Positions 1 to 5,955 of a DNA stretch of 8,177 nt are shown here, in pieces. Position numbers and translations under genes: made by a program. This DNA is from Geobacter sp. (GTDB lineage: Bacteria; Desulfobacterota; Desulfuromonadia; Geobacterales; DSM-12255), in the NCBI GenBank assembly GCA_012026855.1, contig VEOV01000366.1, positions 1 through 8,177 on the forward strand. The letters are read 5' to 3'. Every line of letters starts with the position of its first letter. Within the stretch, counting starts at the first letter, position 1. Below the pieces are notes generated by a model that was not told where the DNA came from, did no database searches, and saw only the letters and a program-made list of their open reading frames with translations.

Positions 1-1087
1 CATCCTTGAGGAGGTAAACCTGCTGGGCACCCCCCTTGCGCTCGACTGGTAGGCTCCCTTCGCGACCCCCTTTGCCTGCTGGTGCCGCAGCTCCGGCCGG
101 TTTCTCCTTCTGCATGGCAGACTCGGTCTTGCTGTCACCCCCCTTGGGTTTGAAACGGAGGGCTGACGGCGGTATCCTGAGGACATCTTCCTTTTTCGCT
201 ACCTGGATGGCGACGTTGGCGGTCATCCCCGGCAGCAGCTTGAGATCCGAATTGTCCACATTGACCACGACAACGTAGGTGACCACGTTCTGGCTGATGA
301 CCGGCGCCGAGCGGATCTGTACCACTTTGCCATTGAATTTCATCTCCGGATAGGCATCAACGGTAAAGGTGGCTGACTGGCCAACTGCGGTCCGGCTGAT
401 ATCTGCCTCGTCGACGCTGACCTCGATCTGCATCTTGGTGAGGTCCTGAGCAATGGTGAAGAGGGTTGGGGTCTGGAAGGAAGCAGCAACCGTCTGGCCG
501 ACGTCGATGGCGCGGGAGATAACCACACCGTTCACCGGGGAGCGGATGATGGAGTAGCGCAGATTGGTCCTGGCCTGCTGCAGCGCCCCTTTTGCCTGTG
601 CCAGGGAACCTTCCGCCGCCCTGAGGGAAGACTTGGCAGCCTGCCAGGCTGTCTCTGCCACGTCATAGTCGCCCTGGGAAACTATGCCGTCGGCCAGCAG
701 TTTCTTGTTTCTCTGCCAGGTACGCTCAGCATCTGCCAGCGTCACCTTTGCCTTCTGCAGATTTGCTTCTGCCGCGAGGGCATTCCCTTGTGTCTGTTCC
801 ACGGAGGCGGAGAAGAGCGAGGGGTCGATTTCCGCAATCGTCTGCCCTTTTTTGACGCGCGAATTGTAATCCACGTAGAGTTTCTGGATGGTTCCGGAGA
901 CCTGGGTGCCGACCTGAACAGTGGTAACGGCCGACAGGTTGCCGGTTGCCGCAACAGTCGAGACCACGGTGCCGCGGTCAACTTTCACTGTTTTGTAAGT
1001 TATTTCCGGTTTCCTGGATTTGAGGAAATAGACGCCGGCCGCAGCAATAATTGCCAGTACGACGGCCGCAACAAGATATTTTTTCAT
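1..1087 (-). CDS. MacA-like periplasmic adaptor (membrane fusion protein) of a tripartite efflux pump, 3' end outside window
   Basis: The 362 visible codons start at ATG 1087, behind a GAGG 6 nt upstream, and run off the left edge without a stop. Order of parts: N-terminal membrane anchor (about residues 5-22), first lipoyl half with VQVGTQVSGTIQKLYV (about 57-90), alpha-helical hairpin (95-170, Ala/Gln/Lys-rich), second lipoyl half with IIRSPVNGVVISR (180-192), then the beta-barrel domain (210-300) and the start of the membrane-proximal domain. The GTQVSG string and the VYLLKD ending favour MacA-type adaptors, which work with a MacB ABC permease and a TolC-like outer-membrane channel; CusB/AcrA-type RND adaptors are the alternative. 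Residues 312-355 form a low-complexity Lys/Gly/Ala/Pro insert. It lies 124 bases after the CnrX-like gene, so it is probably the distal part of the ECF operon. I expect macB-like genes to the left, outside the window. Confidence 0.88.
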   Translation of the reverse strand, partial: MKKYLVAAVVLAIIAAAGVYFLKSRKPEITYKTVKVDRGTVVSTVAATGNLSAVTTVQVGTQVSGTIQKLYVDYNSRVKKGQTIAEIDPSLFSASVEQTQGNALAAEANLQKAKVTLADAERTWQRNKKLLADGIVSQGDYDVAETAWQAAKSSLRAAEGSLAQAKGALQQARTNLRYSIIRSPVNGVVISRAIDVGQTVAASFQTPTLFTIAQDLTKMQIEVSVDEADISRTAVGQSATFTVDAYPEMKFNGKVVQIRSAPVISQNVVTYVVVVNVDNSDLKLLPGMTANVAIQVAKKEDVLRIPPSALRFKPKGGDSKTESAMQKEKPAGAAAPAGKGGREGSLPVERKGGAQQVYLLKD

Positions 1088-1211
1088 GAACGCCTCAAAG
1101 ATGCAAAGTCCTAATACAGATAATCAGCATACCACCTTTTTCGTGCGTGCTGAACTTAATTATCCCCACATGAGCAGCAGAACCGGAACTTGCCGGTTAA
1201 AACCATCAGGC

Positions 1212-1595
1212 TCAGTGGAAGCCCCTGCTACGGTGCTCTTTTCGCTCAGCAAGAATCTTCTGAAACTTCTCCTGCTGGTCAGGCCTGAGGATTGCGATGA
1301 TCCTTTGCTGCCCCTGCTCCAGTATTGCCTCTATCTGGGGATGGCTTTTCCGGCGGACTTCCTGCATGGCAGCATGATTTTCATGGACAATGCTTTTAAC
1401 CTGTTCCTGCTGCTGCGGATCCAGATCCAGTTTCCGGGATAGTCTGTTGACAATGACCTCTTCCTTTGCCGCCGGTCCGCCGTGCAGGAAAGCCTCCTGC
1501 TGTGACTGGTGGATCATCCGGGTAACAATGGCGCCGCTTGCCGCGCCCAGCATGAAAACCAGCAGTATGCCGATGACAGCCTTGTAGTTCTTCAT
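1212..1595 (-). CDS. CnrX/Spy-like membrane-anchored periplasmic protein (putative metal or stress sensor)
   Basis: 127 aa. An N-terminal hydrophobic helix (about residues 6-25) has no lipobox Cys, so it is either a signal anchor or an uncleaved signal. The rest is a hydrophilic, helical periplasmic domain with two Spy-type turns: LDLDPQQQEQV (56-66) and LRPDQQEKF (103-111). These match the L-x-P-x-Q pattern of the Spy/CpxP and heavy-metal-resistance (CnrX, ZraP) families. His residues occur at 29, 38, 71, 74, 85, 121 and 127. H71 and H74 (HENH) lie in the helix where a metal site could form, but the exact CnrX ligand set cannot be confirmed by eye. The ATG is 1 nt after the stop of the upstream putative anti-sigma gene, and its Shine-Dalgarno (GGGAG) is inside that gene, so the two are probably translationally coupled. 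The likely role is sensing or scavenging in the periplasm and tuning the anti-sigma factor. Family call fairly sure; ligand unknown. Confidence 0.75.
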   Translation of the reverse strand: MKNYKAVIGILLVFMLGAASGAIVTRMIHQSQQEAFLHGGPAAKEEVIVNRLSRKLDLDPQQQEQVKSIVHENHAAMQEVRRKSHPQIEAILEQGQQRIIAILRPDQQEKFQKILAERKEHRSRGFH

Positions 1596-1596
1596 G

Positions 1597-1902
1597 TTAT
1601 TCTCCCACCAGGGAACTTATGGTGATGGTGTCCTCCTGGCCAACGGTAATGCCGGCAAAAAGGTCGCTGTAGCGTGACGGATTGAAAATCAGGCTGCAGG
1701 CTGCCGTGATGAGTGTCGCCACGGCAAACCCGGGGATCATCCGCCAGACAAGCAGATACCACGGCATGCTGCCGGCGTTCCGCTCGGCAATCCGGGCCAT
1801 GAGCCTGGTTTCAAAATGCTCTTCCAGGGAAGCCGTATCGATCCCGCCGGAACGCGCTGCAGCAAAGAGCTGTTCCAGTTTTTCGTCAGAGTTGTCGCCC
1901 AT
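1597..1902 (-). CDS. Small single-TM protein, putative membrane anti-sigma factor
   Basis: 101 aa. I do not recognise a named family from the sequence. About 46 residues are predicted cytoplasmic (acidic, with an amphipathic helix LEEHFETRLMARIAERN at about 26-42). A single hydrophobic span follows (about 47-73, from PWYLLVWRM to AACSLIF), then a short outer tail of about 28 residues. There is no HxxxCxxC zinc anti-sigma motif. I chose ATG 1902 because GGAGG sits 6 nt upstream; the in-frame TTG at 1908 abuts that Shine-Dalgarno. The start lies inside the 3' end of the ECF sigma gene (17-nt overlap), typical of coupled sigma/anti-sigma pairs. Size, topology and position recall CnrY, a small membrane protein that holds sigma CnrH by its cytoplasmic N-terminus. 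The anti-sigma role is inference from context. Confidence 0.72.
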   Translation of the reverse strand: MGDNSDEKLEQLFAAARSGGIDTASLEEHFETRLMARIAERNAGSMPWYLLVWRMIPGFAVATLITAACSLIFNPSRYSDLFAGITVGQEDTITISSLVGE

Positions 1903-2452
1903 GTTCAACCTCCAGAATCAGTTTCAGTGCCTGCCGCGCCCTGAAGGCACGCACCTTGATGTTTGACTCACTCCAGCCGGTCAGACTGGCTGTTTCCCTG
2001 ATTGATTTCTCTTCCAGCTCCAGCAGGGTAATGACCAGCTGCTCATCCGGTTTCAGCTGCCCTATTGCCCAGGCAAGCAGCTGGCGGGCTTCGCTGGCAT
2101 GGCTACGGGCCTCGGCGCCATGATCGTGTAGTTCGGACAACCGGCTGTCAGTCACCCTGAAACGCTCATGGCGCCTGCTGCGCAGGGCGTCGTGGCAGAT
2201 ACGGACTGCTATTTTCGTCAGCCAGTGCTCGAAAGGCGCCTCGCCGCGGAACTTGCCAAGGTTGTCGTAAACCTTGATGAAAACCTCCTGGCAGAGGTCT
2301 TCAAGTTCATCACGATCTCTGGCTATGCGGCTTGCCAGGCCGAAAACCTTCCGCTTGTAACGGCTGACGAGAAGCGCGAATGCCCCATCATGCCCGGCAA
2401 GGGATGCATTGATGAGGCGTTCGTCGCTCTGTTCCTGTTCAGTGCCGGACAC
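1886..2452 (-). CDS. ECF-family RNA polymerase sigma factor
   Basis: 188 aa. Region 2 spans about residues 23-95, with the core-binding string DELEDLCQEVFIKVYDNL (48-65) and the -10 recognition/melting part ending in FEHWLTKIAVRICHDALRSRR. Region 4 spans about 122-180, with a helix-turn-helix in IRETASLTGWSESNIKVRAFRARQAL. Regions 1 and 3 are absent, as in ECF sigmas. The start is GTG at 2452, 8 nt after the stop of the Spy-like gene. No clear Shine-Dalgarno is visible, so translation is probably coupled to the gene upstream. The 3' end overlaps the putative anti-sigma gene by 17 nt. It probably recognises the TGTAACC/CGTC promoter upstream of the Spy-like gene, giving autoregulation. Subgroup (CnrH-like or RpoE-like) cannot be fixed by eye. 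Confidence 0.93.
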   Translation of the reverse strand: MSGTEQEQSDERLINASLAGHDGAFALLVSRYKRKVFGLASRIARDRDELEDLCQEVFIKVYDNLGKFRGEAPFEHWLTKIAVRICHDALRSRRHERFRVTDSRLSELHDHGAEARSHASEARQLLAWAIGQLKPDEQLVITLLELEEKSIRETASLTGWSESNIKVRAFRARQALKLILEVEHGRQL

Positions 2453-2460
2453 GTGTTTGT

Positions 2461-2943
2461 TTACTGAGCCTGTTCGAGTTTTCGCTCAGAGCGGGAGATG
2501 AACCGGTCCAGTTTACTGTCACGCTTTTCCTGGATTGCCTTGAATTTCTGAATCTGCTCCGGGGTCAGCACTTTACGGATCTCCTGGGCACCATGGGCCC
2601 GCTGTACTGCCAGATCGGCCTCAACGGCTGCTACTTTGGCAGACTGAGCCCTGATGGCCGCTTCATCGACAGTCTCAGCCTGGATGAGAGTCCGCAATAC
2701 CCGGCGTTCCGTGGCCAGCTGCTTCAGCAGCGGTGCTGCCAAGGGCCGGTTCTTTTTGAAAATATCCTTGATCGCCCTGTTCTGCTCTGCCGACAGGCCG
2801 AGCTCTGAAGCCATCTTCCTGAAATGCTTTCCCGCTGGCGCCCCTTCCTCGCCCCCCATGTAGGCAGGGGCAACAATCGGCATGACCCCTATGCCGATAA
2901 TCACTGCCACTGCCGTCGCCAGCCTTCTGAATGTTACGGTCAT
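2461..2943 (-). CDS. Spy/CpxP-like (LTXXQ) periplasmic protein, first gene of the ECF operon
   Basis: 160 aa. A signal peptide (residues 1 to about 27; TFRRLATAVAVIIG core, likely cut after APA) is followed by an all-helical, charged domain. It carries the paired family motifs LGLSAEQNRAIKDIF (48-62) and LTPEQIQKFKAIQ (126-138). Spy/CpxP proteins are periplasmic chaperones or stress and metal sensors. I chose ATG 2943 because AGGAGG stands 7 nt upstream. The in-frame TTG at 2976 would lie at the predicted transcription start and would put a charged extension ahead of the signal peptide. It precedes the sigma gene by 8 nt. As first gene behind an ECF-type promoter, it may be both a target and a feedback regulator of the module. 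It is separate in sequence from the second Spy/CnrX-like protein of the operon. Confidence 0.85.
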   Translation of the reverse strand: MTVTFRRLATAVAVIIGIGVMPIVAPAYMGGEEGAPAGKHFRKMASELGLSAEQNRAIKDIFKKNRPLAAPLLKQLATERRVLRTLIQAETVDEAAIRAQSAKVAAVEADLAVQRAHGAQEIRKVLTPEQIQKFKAIQEKRDSKLDRFISRSERKLEQAQ

Positions 2944-2980
2944 GATAAGCCTCCTTGTATATCTGTTAGCTGACAAGAAA

Positions 2981-3007
2981 GACGCACCATCAATCTAAAA
3001 GGTTACA
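2981..3007 (-). promoter_or_regulatory. Predicted ECF-sigma promoter of the Spy-sigma-anti-sigma operon
   Basis: On the minus strand a -35 element TGTAACC (3001-3007) is separated by exactly 16 nt from a -10 element CGTC (2981-2984). This is the classical ECF pattern: an AAC-containing -35, a CGTC-type -10 and a 16-nt spacer. It predicts a transcription start near 2974 and a leader of about 30 nt containing the AGGAGG of the Spy-like gene. The obvious candidate reader is the sigma factor encoded two genes down. Visible by eye only; not tested. Confidence 0.65.
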
Positions 3008-3039
3008 GAAAAACCTGCAAACTGCTCCTGCCGGATGAC

Positions 3040-3073
3040 AAAAAAAGCCCCCTGATCTTGAAAACCAGGGGGC
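3040..3073 (-). terminator. Rho-independent terminator of the small transcription unit
   Basis: On the minus strand an 8-bp GC-rich stem (GCCCCCTG at 3066-3073 with CAGGGGGC at 3047-3054) and an 11-nt loop are followed by seven T residues (3046-3040). It lies between the 24-codon ORF and the ECF promoter, insulating the sigma operon from read-through or acting as an attenuator. Confidence 0.88.
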
Positions 3074-3083
3074 CTGTCTGTTC

Positions 3084-3139
3084 GCTCACCGTTTTACCCG
3101 GTGAGCCTGCTAGGGCAACCCTCCTTGCAGCGGGTTACC
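3084..3139 (-). ncRNA. Two consecutive RNA hairpins within the small transcript
   Basis: Hairpin A pairs GGTAACCC (3132-3139) with GGGTTGCC (3114-3121), 8 bp with one G-U, around a 10-nt loop that holds GCAAGGA. Hairpin B pairs GCTCACCG (3099-3106) with CGGTGAGC (3084-3091), 8 bp, around a 7-nt loop that contains the TAA stop of the small ORF. A terminator follows directly. The structure suggests a stable small RNA or a leader; I do not recognise a known Rfam class in it. Confidence 0.5.
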
Positions 3140-3168
3140 GGGCGTAGCATATAGATTGTTGTCCACAT
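3094..3168 (-). CDS. 24-codon small ORF of unknown function with its own promoter and RBS
   Basis: ATG at 3168 to TAA at 3094-3096. The peptide begins MWTTIYMLRPV, carries a C-x3-C pair in RCKEGCP (residues 13-19; Cys 14 and 18) and ends with RLTG. AAAGGAGA lies upstream (AGGAG at 3180-3184, 11 nt before the ATG, slightly long spacing). A near-consensus promoter (3230-3258) and a strong terminator (3040-3073) frame it as a monocistronic message of about 180 nt. There is no signal peptide or TM segment. It may be a real small protein, a leader peptide, or an accidental frame in a regulatory RNA whose hairpins overlap the coding part. A GTG at 3166 in another frame would give only 18 residues. 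I do not recognise the peptide. Confidence 0.5.
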   Translation of the reverse strand: MWTTIYMLRPVTRCKEGCPSRLTG

Positions 3169-3229
3169 TTTCGTTTGGTCTCCTTTCCGGATTTTTGCTT
3201 CCGTCTGTGAAGTGCCTCGAGGTGATTTA

Positions 3230-3258
3230 AATATAATAGCCGTCCGGGTCCTTGTCAA
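3230..3258 (-). promoter_or_regulatory. Near-consensus sigma70-type promoter for the small transcript
   Basis: The minus strand shows TTGACA (3253-3258), a 17-nt spacer, and TATATT (3230-3235, 5 of 6 matches to TATAAT). The transcription start should fall near 3223. The -35 begins 12 nt downstream of the DUF362 stop codon, so this is a distinct promoter and not part of that gene. Consensus quality suggests strong constitutive expression. Confidence 0.75.
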
Positions 3259-3270
3259 CCGGCCCTGAAA

Positions 3271-4401
3271 TTATTTCCCTTTGCCCCCGAAAACTTTCAG
3301 GAGAATTCCCTGACGGACAGTGAGCGCCTTTTCCGGGCAGAGCTCCCGGCAGCAGAAACAGCGGATGCAGCGGCGGTAGTCGAACTTCAGCTTCTGCCCC
3401 TCGATGGTGATGACCTGCGGCGGACAGGCCTTGACACATGCTCCGCAGAGGATGCACTTGTCTGCGATCTGCTCGGGCCTGGTGGTCAGCTGGTTTCTGA
3501 GGGCGTTTTTGATGAAACCGGGCAGGCCGAACTGTACGTCCGAGAGAGGTGGCAGTCTGAACGGCTGAATAGCCAGACTTTTCGGATCTACGCCGCAAAG
3601 TTCGATTTTATCACGGTCAACCCCCTGCAGACCCTGCTTGACAGCTTCCTGCTCCACAAAGAGCAGATGCTTGGGGATGCCGGCCAGCTCGGCCGCAATC
3701 AGGTCAACGGAAAGGGCGTTGACTCCCGCCAGCAGCAGCCCGGTGTGGCGAGGTTCGCCGCTGCTCGGCCCGTCCCCCTCCATGGAGGTGATGGCATCAA
3801 CAATGGTCAGGTCAGGCGGGCGAACCAGGTAAAGATCAAGCAGTGCCCTGGCAAACAGCTCCCTGTCAAAGCCGGCCTGCATATGCCACGCAGGCTTGGC
3901 CGCACCCACCAGAATGCCGAAGATGTTTTTCACGCCGCAGGTCAGGGTCATCATCTCGTGGGTCTTCAGCTTGGGCAGGTTGATGACCCTGTCGGCCTCA
4001 AGGTACTCCGCGGCCACTTCAAACCGCTTGAACAGCCCTTTTGAGGCAACTTCGGTCGTTCTGGCAAATTCGACGAACTCTGCGCCACACTCCTCGACTA
4101 CGGCCATGATGCCGCTCTTTTTTGCCACCCCGCGCTGGGTGCCGATGCCCGGAGAGTCGCCGACCAGGGGGATGCCGCCAGCACTCTGCACCAGCCGGAT
4201 TACCTCGCGGACCAGAGCCGGGTGGGTCGTTACTGCCGCCTCCGGCGGTTTCCCAGCCAGCATGTTCGGTTTCAGCAGCACCCGCTCCCCCGGCCTGACA
4301 AAGGCGCCGATGCCGCCTAACGGCTCCAGCAGCCGCTGCAGTCCGGCGCTGACCTCTTCATAGTCATAGGATGGGACCTTTTCAATGGAGACTCTGTTCA
4401 T
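3271..4401 (-). CDS. DUF362 domain protein with two C-terminal [4Fe-4S] ferredoxin motifs
   Basis: 376 aa. The DUF362 domain covers about residues 35-250, with the family strings LLKPNML (42-48), GDSPG (81-85) and LPKLKTHEMMTLTCGVKNIFG (142-162). The C-terminus has two cluster motifs: C316-x2-C319-x2-C322-x3-C326-P and C345-x2-C348-x2-C351-x3-C355-P, with an extra Cys at 350. No signal peptide, so cytoplasmic. This DUF362-ferredoxin architecture is common in anaerobes; its reaction is not established, and electron transfer is inferred from the clusters. The ATG at 4401 has no Shine-Dalgarno and begins about 8 nt after a -10 box, suggesting a leaderless mRNA; no alternative start is visible before residue 47. 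It is flanked by its own promoter and the terminator of htrA, so it is probably a single-gene unit. Confidence 0.9.
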   Translation of the reverse strand: MNRVSIEKVPSYDYEEVSAGLQRLLEPLGGIGAFVRPGERVLLKPNMLAGKPPEAAVTTHPALVREVIRLVQSAGGIPLVGDSPGIGTQRGVAKKSGIMAVVEECGAEFVEFARTTEVASKGLFKRFEVAAEYLEADRVINLPKLKTHEMMTLTCGVKNIFGILVGAAKPAWHMQAGFDRELFARALLDLYLVRPPDLTIVDAITSMEGDGPSSGEPRHTGLLLAGVNALSVDLIAAELAGIPKHLLFVEQEAVKQGLQGVDRDKIELCGVDPKSLAIQPFRLPPLSDVQFGLPGFIKNALRNQLTTRPEQIADKCILCGACVKACPPQVITIEGQKLKFDYRRCIRCFCCRELCPEKALTVRQGILLKVFGGKGK

Positions 4402-4408
4402 GGCAGAA

Positions 4409-4438
4409 ACTATAGCGGCGCAATGAACAGTCTGTCAA
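4409..4438 (-). promoter_or_regulatory. Sigma70-type promoter of the DUF362 gene (predicted leaderless start)
   Basis: A perfect TTGACA (4433-4438), an 18-nt spacer and TATAGT (4409-4414, 5 of 6). The start site is expected at about 4401-4402, coinciding with the A of the ATG codon. Confidence 0.7.
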
Positions 4439-4454
4439 AGCATTTACCCGGCAA

Positions 4455-4484
4455 ATAAAAAAGGGGACGCCGGATGGCGCCCCC
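4455..4484 (-). terminator. Rho-independent terminator downstream of htrA
   Basis: On the minus strand GGGGGCGCC (4476-4484) pairs with GGCGTCCCC (4463-4471), 9 bp including one G-T, around a 4-nt loop ATCC, followed by TTTTTTATTT. It lies 25 nt after the htrA stop and ahead of the DUF362 promoter. Confidence 0.92.
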
Positions 4485-4509
4485 TGGAAACATACGGACA
4501 GACAGCATG

Positions 4510-5898
4510 CTACTCGATTCTTATAGTTACAAAGCGTGAACTGTTGCCATGCTTGACCAGCAGCCGGACCACCTTGTCCTTTTTGAATGATGCCAGCGCT
4601 TTCTGGTAGTCGGCAACGGTTTCGATTTTCTTGCCATTCACATCCCGGATGATGTCGCCACGCTGGATTCCGGCAGCCCGGGCTGCGCTGTCAGGTTTCA
4701 CTTCGCTGACCACCACTCCGTCCTGATCATTGATCCGCATTGACGCGGCCAGTTCCTTGGTGAGCTGGCGGACGGCTATGCCCAGCTTGTCGCCGCTGTC
4801 AACCATGGTTTCGTCGTCGCCATCCTTGAGTTTGTCGATGGTCAGTGCCAGTGTCTCTTCCTTGCCGTCGCGCATGACAACGACAGCAACCTTTTTACCG
4901 GTTGCCGTTGCTGCCACCAGGCGGGGCAGGTCATTCATCTCCTTGATCTCTTTGCCGTCAAAGGTAAGGATGATGTCGCCTGTTTTTATGCCTCCCTTTT
5001 CAGCAGGACTTTCCGGAACGATCTCACTGACCAGCGCCCCCTTTTCTGCCGAGAGCCCGAAGGAATCGGCCAGATCTTTGGTCACCGGCTGGATGGAGAC
5101 GCCGATCCAGCCGCGGGTGACCTTGCCGGTGTCGCGCAGTTGGGGCAGGACCGATTTTGCCATGTTTACCGGGATGGCAAAGCCGATCCCCTGGCCACCG
5201 GCGACAATGGCCGAATTGATGCCGACTACCTCGCCGCGGGCGTTGAAGAGCGGCCCGCCGGAATTGCCCGGGTTGATGGAGGCGTCTGTCTGGATGAAAT
5301 CATCGTAGGGGCCGCTGCCGATGACCCGCCCCTTGGCGCTGACAATGCCGGCAGTCACGGTTTCGGAGAGGCCGAAGGGGGTGCCGATGGCCATGACCCA
5401 TTCGCCGACTTCGATTTCATCGCTGTCCCCCAGCCCGGCTATCGGCAGTTTTTCAGTGGTGGTCACCTTGAGCAGGGCGATGTCCAGTTTCGGATCGCTC
5501 CCTTTGAGCTCTGCCTTCAGCTCTTTGCCGCTGTTTAGCTTGACCCTGATTTCGTCAGCACCGTCAACGACGTGGTTATTGGTCAGCACGTAGCCGTCTT
5601 CGCTGATAATGAAGCCCGAGCCGAGGCTCTTCTGGCCGCGGGACTGGGGCTGATCCTCGAAAAACCGGTCAAAGAAGTCCTGGAACGGATCGTTGCCAAA
5701 GGGTGAAGTGCCGAACTGGCGTGGCTGCTGCCGCCGCGCTTTGGGCTTCTTTTCAGTGCTGATGTTGACCACGGCCGGCTTTAGTTTTTTGGCCAGAGAG
5801 ACAAAATCCGGCGGTGTATATTGGCAAAATCCCTGGGTGGGTGTGATCGTCAATGAGGCAAAAAGTACTGCTGCCAGGAAGTACGTGGTAGTGCGCAT
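4510..5898 (-). CDS. htrA: HtrA/DegP (Do-family) periplasmic serine protease
   Basis: 462 aa, the usual length for DegP/DegQ proteins. A signal peptide (about residues 1-25) is followed by a mature region starting near YTPPDF, with the Gln/Phe/Arg-rich LA loop (about 50-92) typical of the family. The chymotrypsin-like domain has catalytic H109 (LTNNHVV), D139 (KLDIALLKV) and S213 (NPGNSGGPL). PDZ1 covers about 262-352 (begins RGWIGVSIQPV) and PDZ2 about 370-460. It degrades or refolds damaged envelope proteins. The ATG at 5898 has GGAGG 6 nt upstream. It has its own promoter and terminator. It lies between a cofactor-type cassette and an envelope-stress sigma operon, so a link to the ECF system is possible, but its promoter looks sigma70-like and lacks the TGTAACC/CGTC pattern. 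The symbol denotes the family; degP, degQ or mucD are alternatives. Confidence 0.95.
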   Translation of the reverse strand: MRTTTYFLAAVLFASLTITPTQGFCQYTPPDFVSLAKKLKPAVVNISTEKKPKARRQQPRQFGTSPFGNDPFQDFFDRFFEDQPQSRGQKSLGSGFIISEDGYVLTNNHVVDGADEIRVKLNSGKELKAELKGSDPKLDIALLKVTTTEKLPIAGLGDSDEIEVGEWVMAIGTPFGLSETVTAGIVSAKGRVIGSGPYDDFIQTDASINPGNSGGPLFNARGEVVGINSAIVAGGQGIGFAIPVNMAKSVLPQLRDTGKVTRGWIGVSIQPVTKDLADSFGLSAEKGALVSEIVPESPAEKGGIKTGDIILTFDGKEIKEMNDLPRLVAATATGKKVAVVVMRDGKEETLALTIDKLKDGDDETMVDSGDKLGIAVRQLTKELAASMRINDQDGVVVSEVKPDSAARAAGIQRGDIIRDVNGKKIETVADYQKALASFKKDKVVRLLVKHGNSSRFVTIRIE

Positions 5899-5926
5899 TG
5901 CTAACCTCCAGTAGTAATTTCACCGC

Positions 5927-5955
5927 AAAATAATTATTCCAGCGCGGCATGTCAA
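5927..5955 (-). promoter_or_regulatory. Sigma70-type promoter of htrA overlapping the upstream stop codon
   Basis: TTGACA (5950-5955), a 17-nt spacer and TATTTT (5927-5932, 4 of 6). The TGA of the methyltransferase gene (5952-5954) lies within the -35. The predicted start is near 5920, giving a leader of about 22 nt. No terminator separates it from the gene upstream, so read-through into htrA is possible. Confidence 0.6.

Noticed and set aside
1181..1198. Inverted repeat AACCGG-6-CCGGTT between the CnrX-like and MacA-like genes, considered as terminator or operator
   Set aside because: The stem is only 6 bp and no T-run follows on the minus strand; no support for a terminator, and a protein site cannot be argued from one copy.
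1088..1211. Possible separate promoter for the MacA-like gene (TTCAGC-17-TATGCT)
   Set aside because: Only 3 of 6 and 4 of 6 matches, and no ECF-type motif is found; operon read-through from 2974 is simpler.
2944..2976. N-terminal extension of the Spy-like protein from TTG at 2976
   Set aside because: The extension begins at the predicted transcription start, has no Shine-Dalgarno and would precede the signal peptide; ATG 2943 has AGGAGG at correct spacing.
3040..3223. Known riboswitch (c-di-GMP, fluoride, NiCo, cobalamin, TPP) in the small transcript
   Set aside because: The hairpins and loop strings do not match the conserved cores I know for these classes, and a short ORF with its own RBS lies inside.
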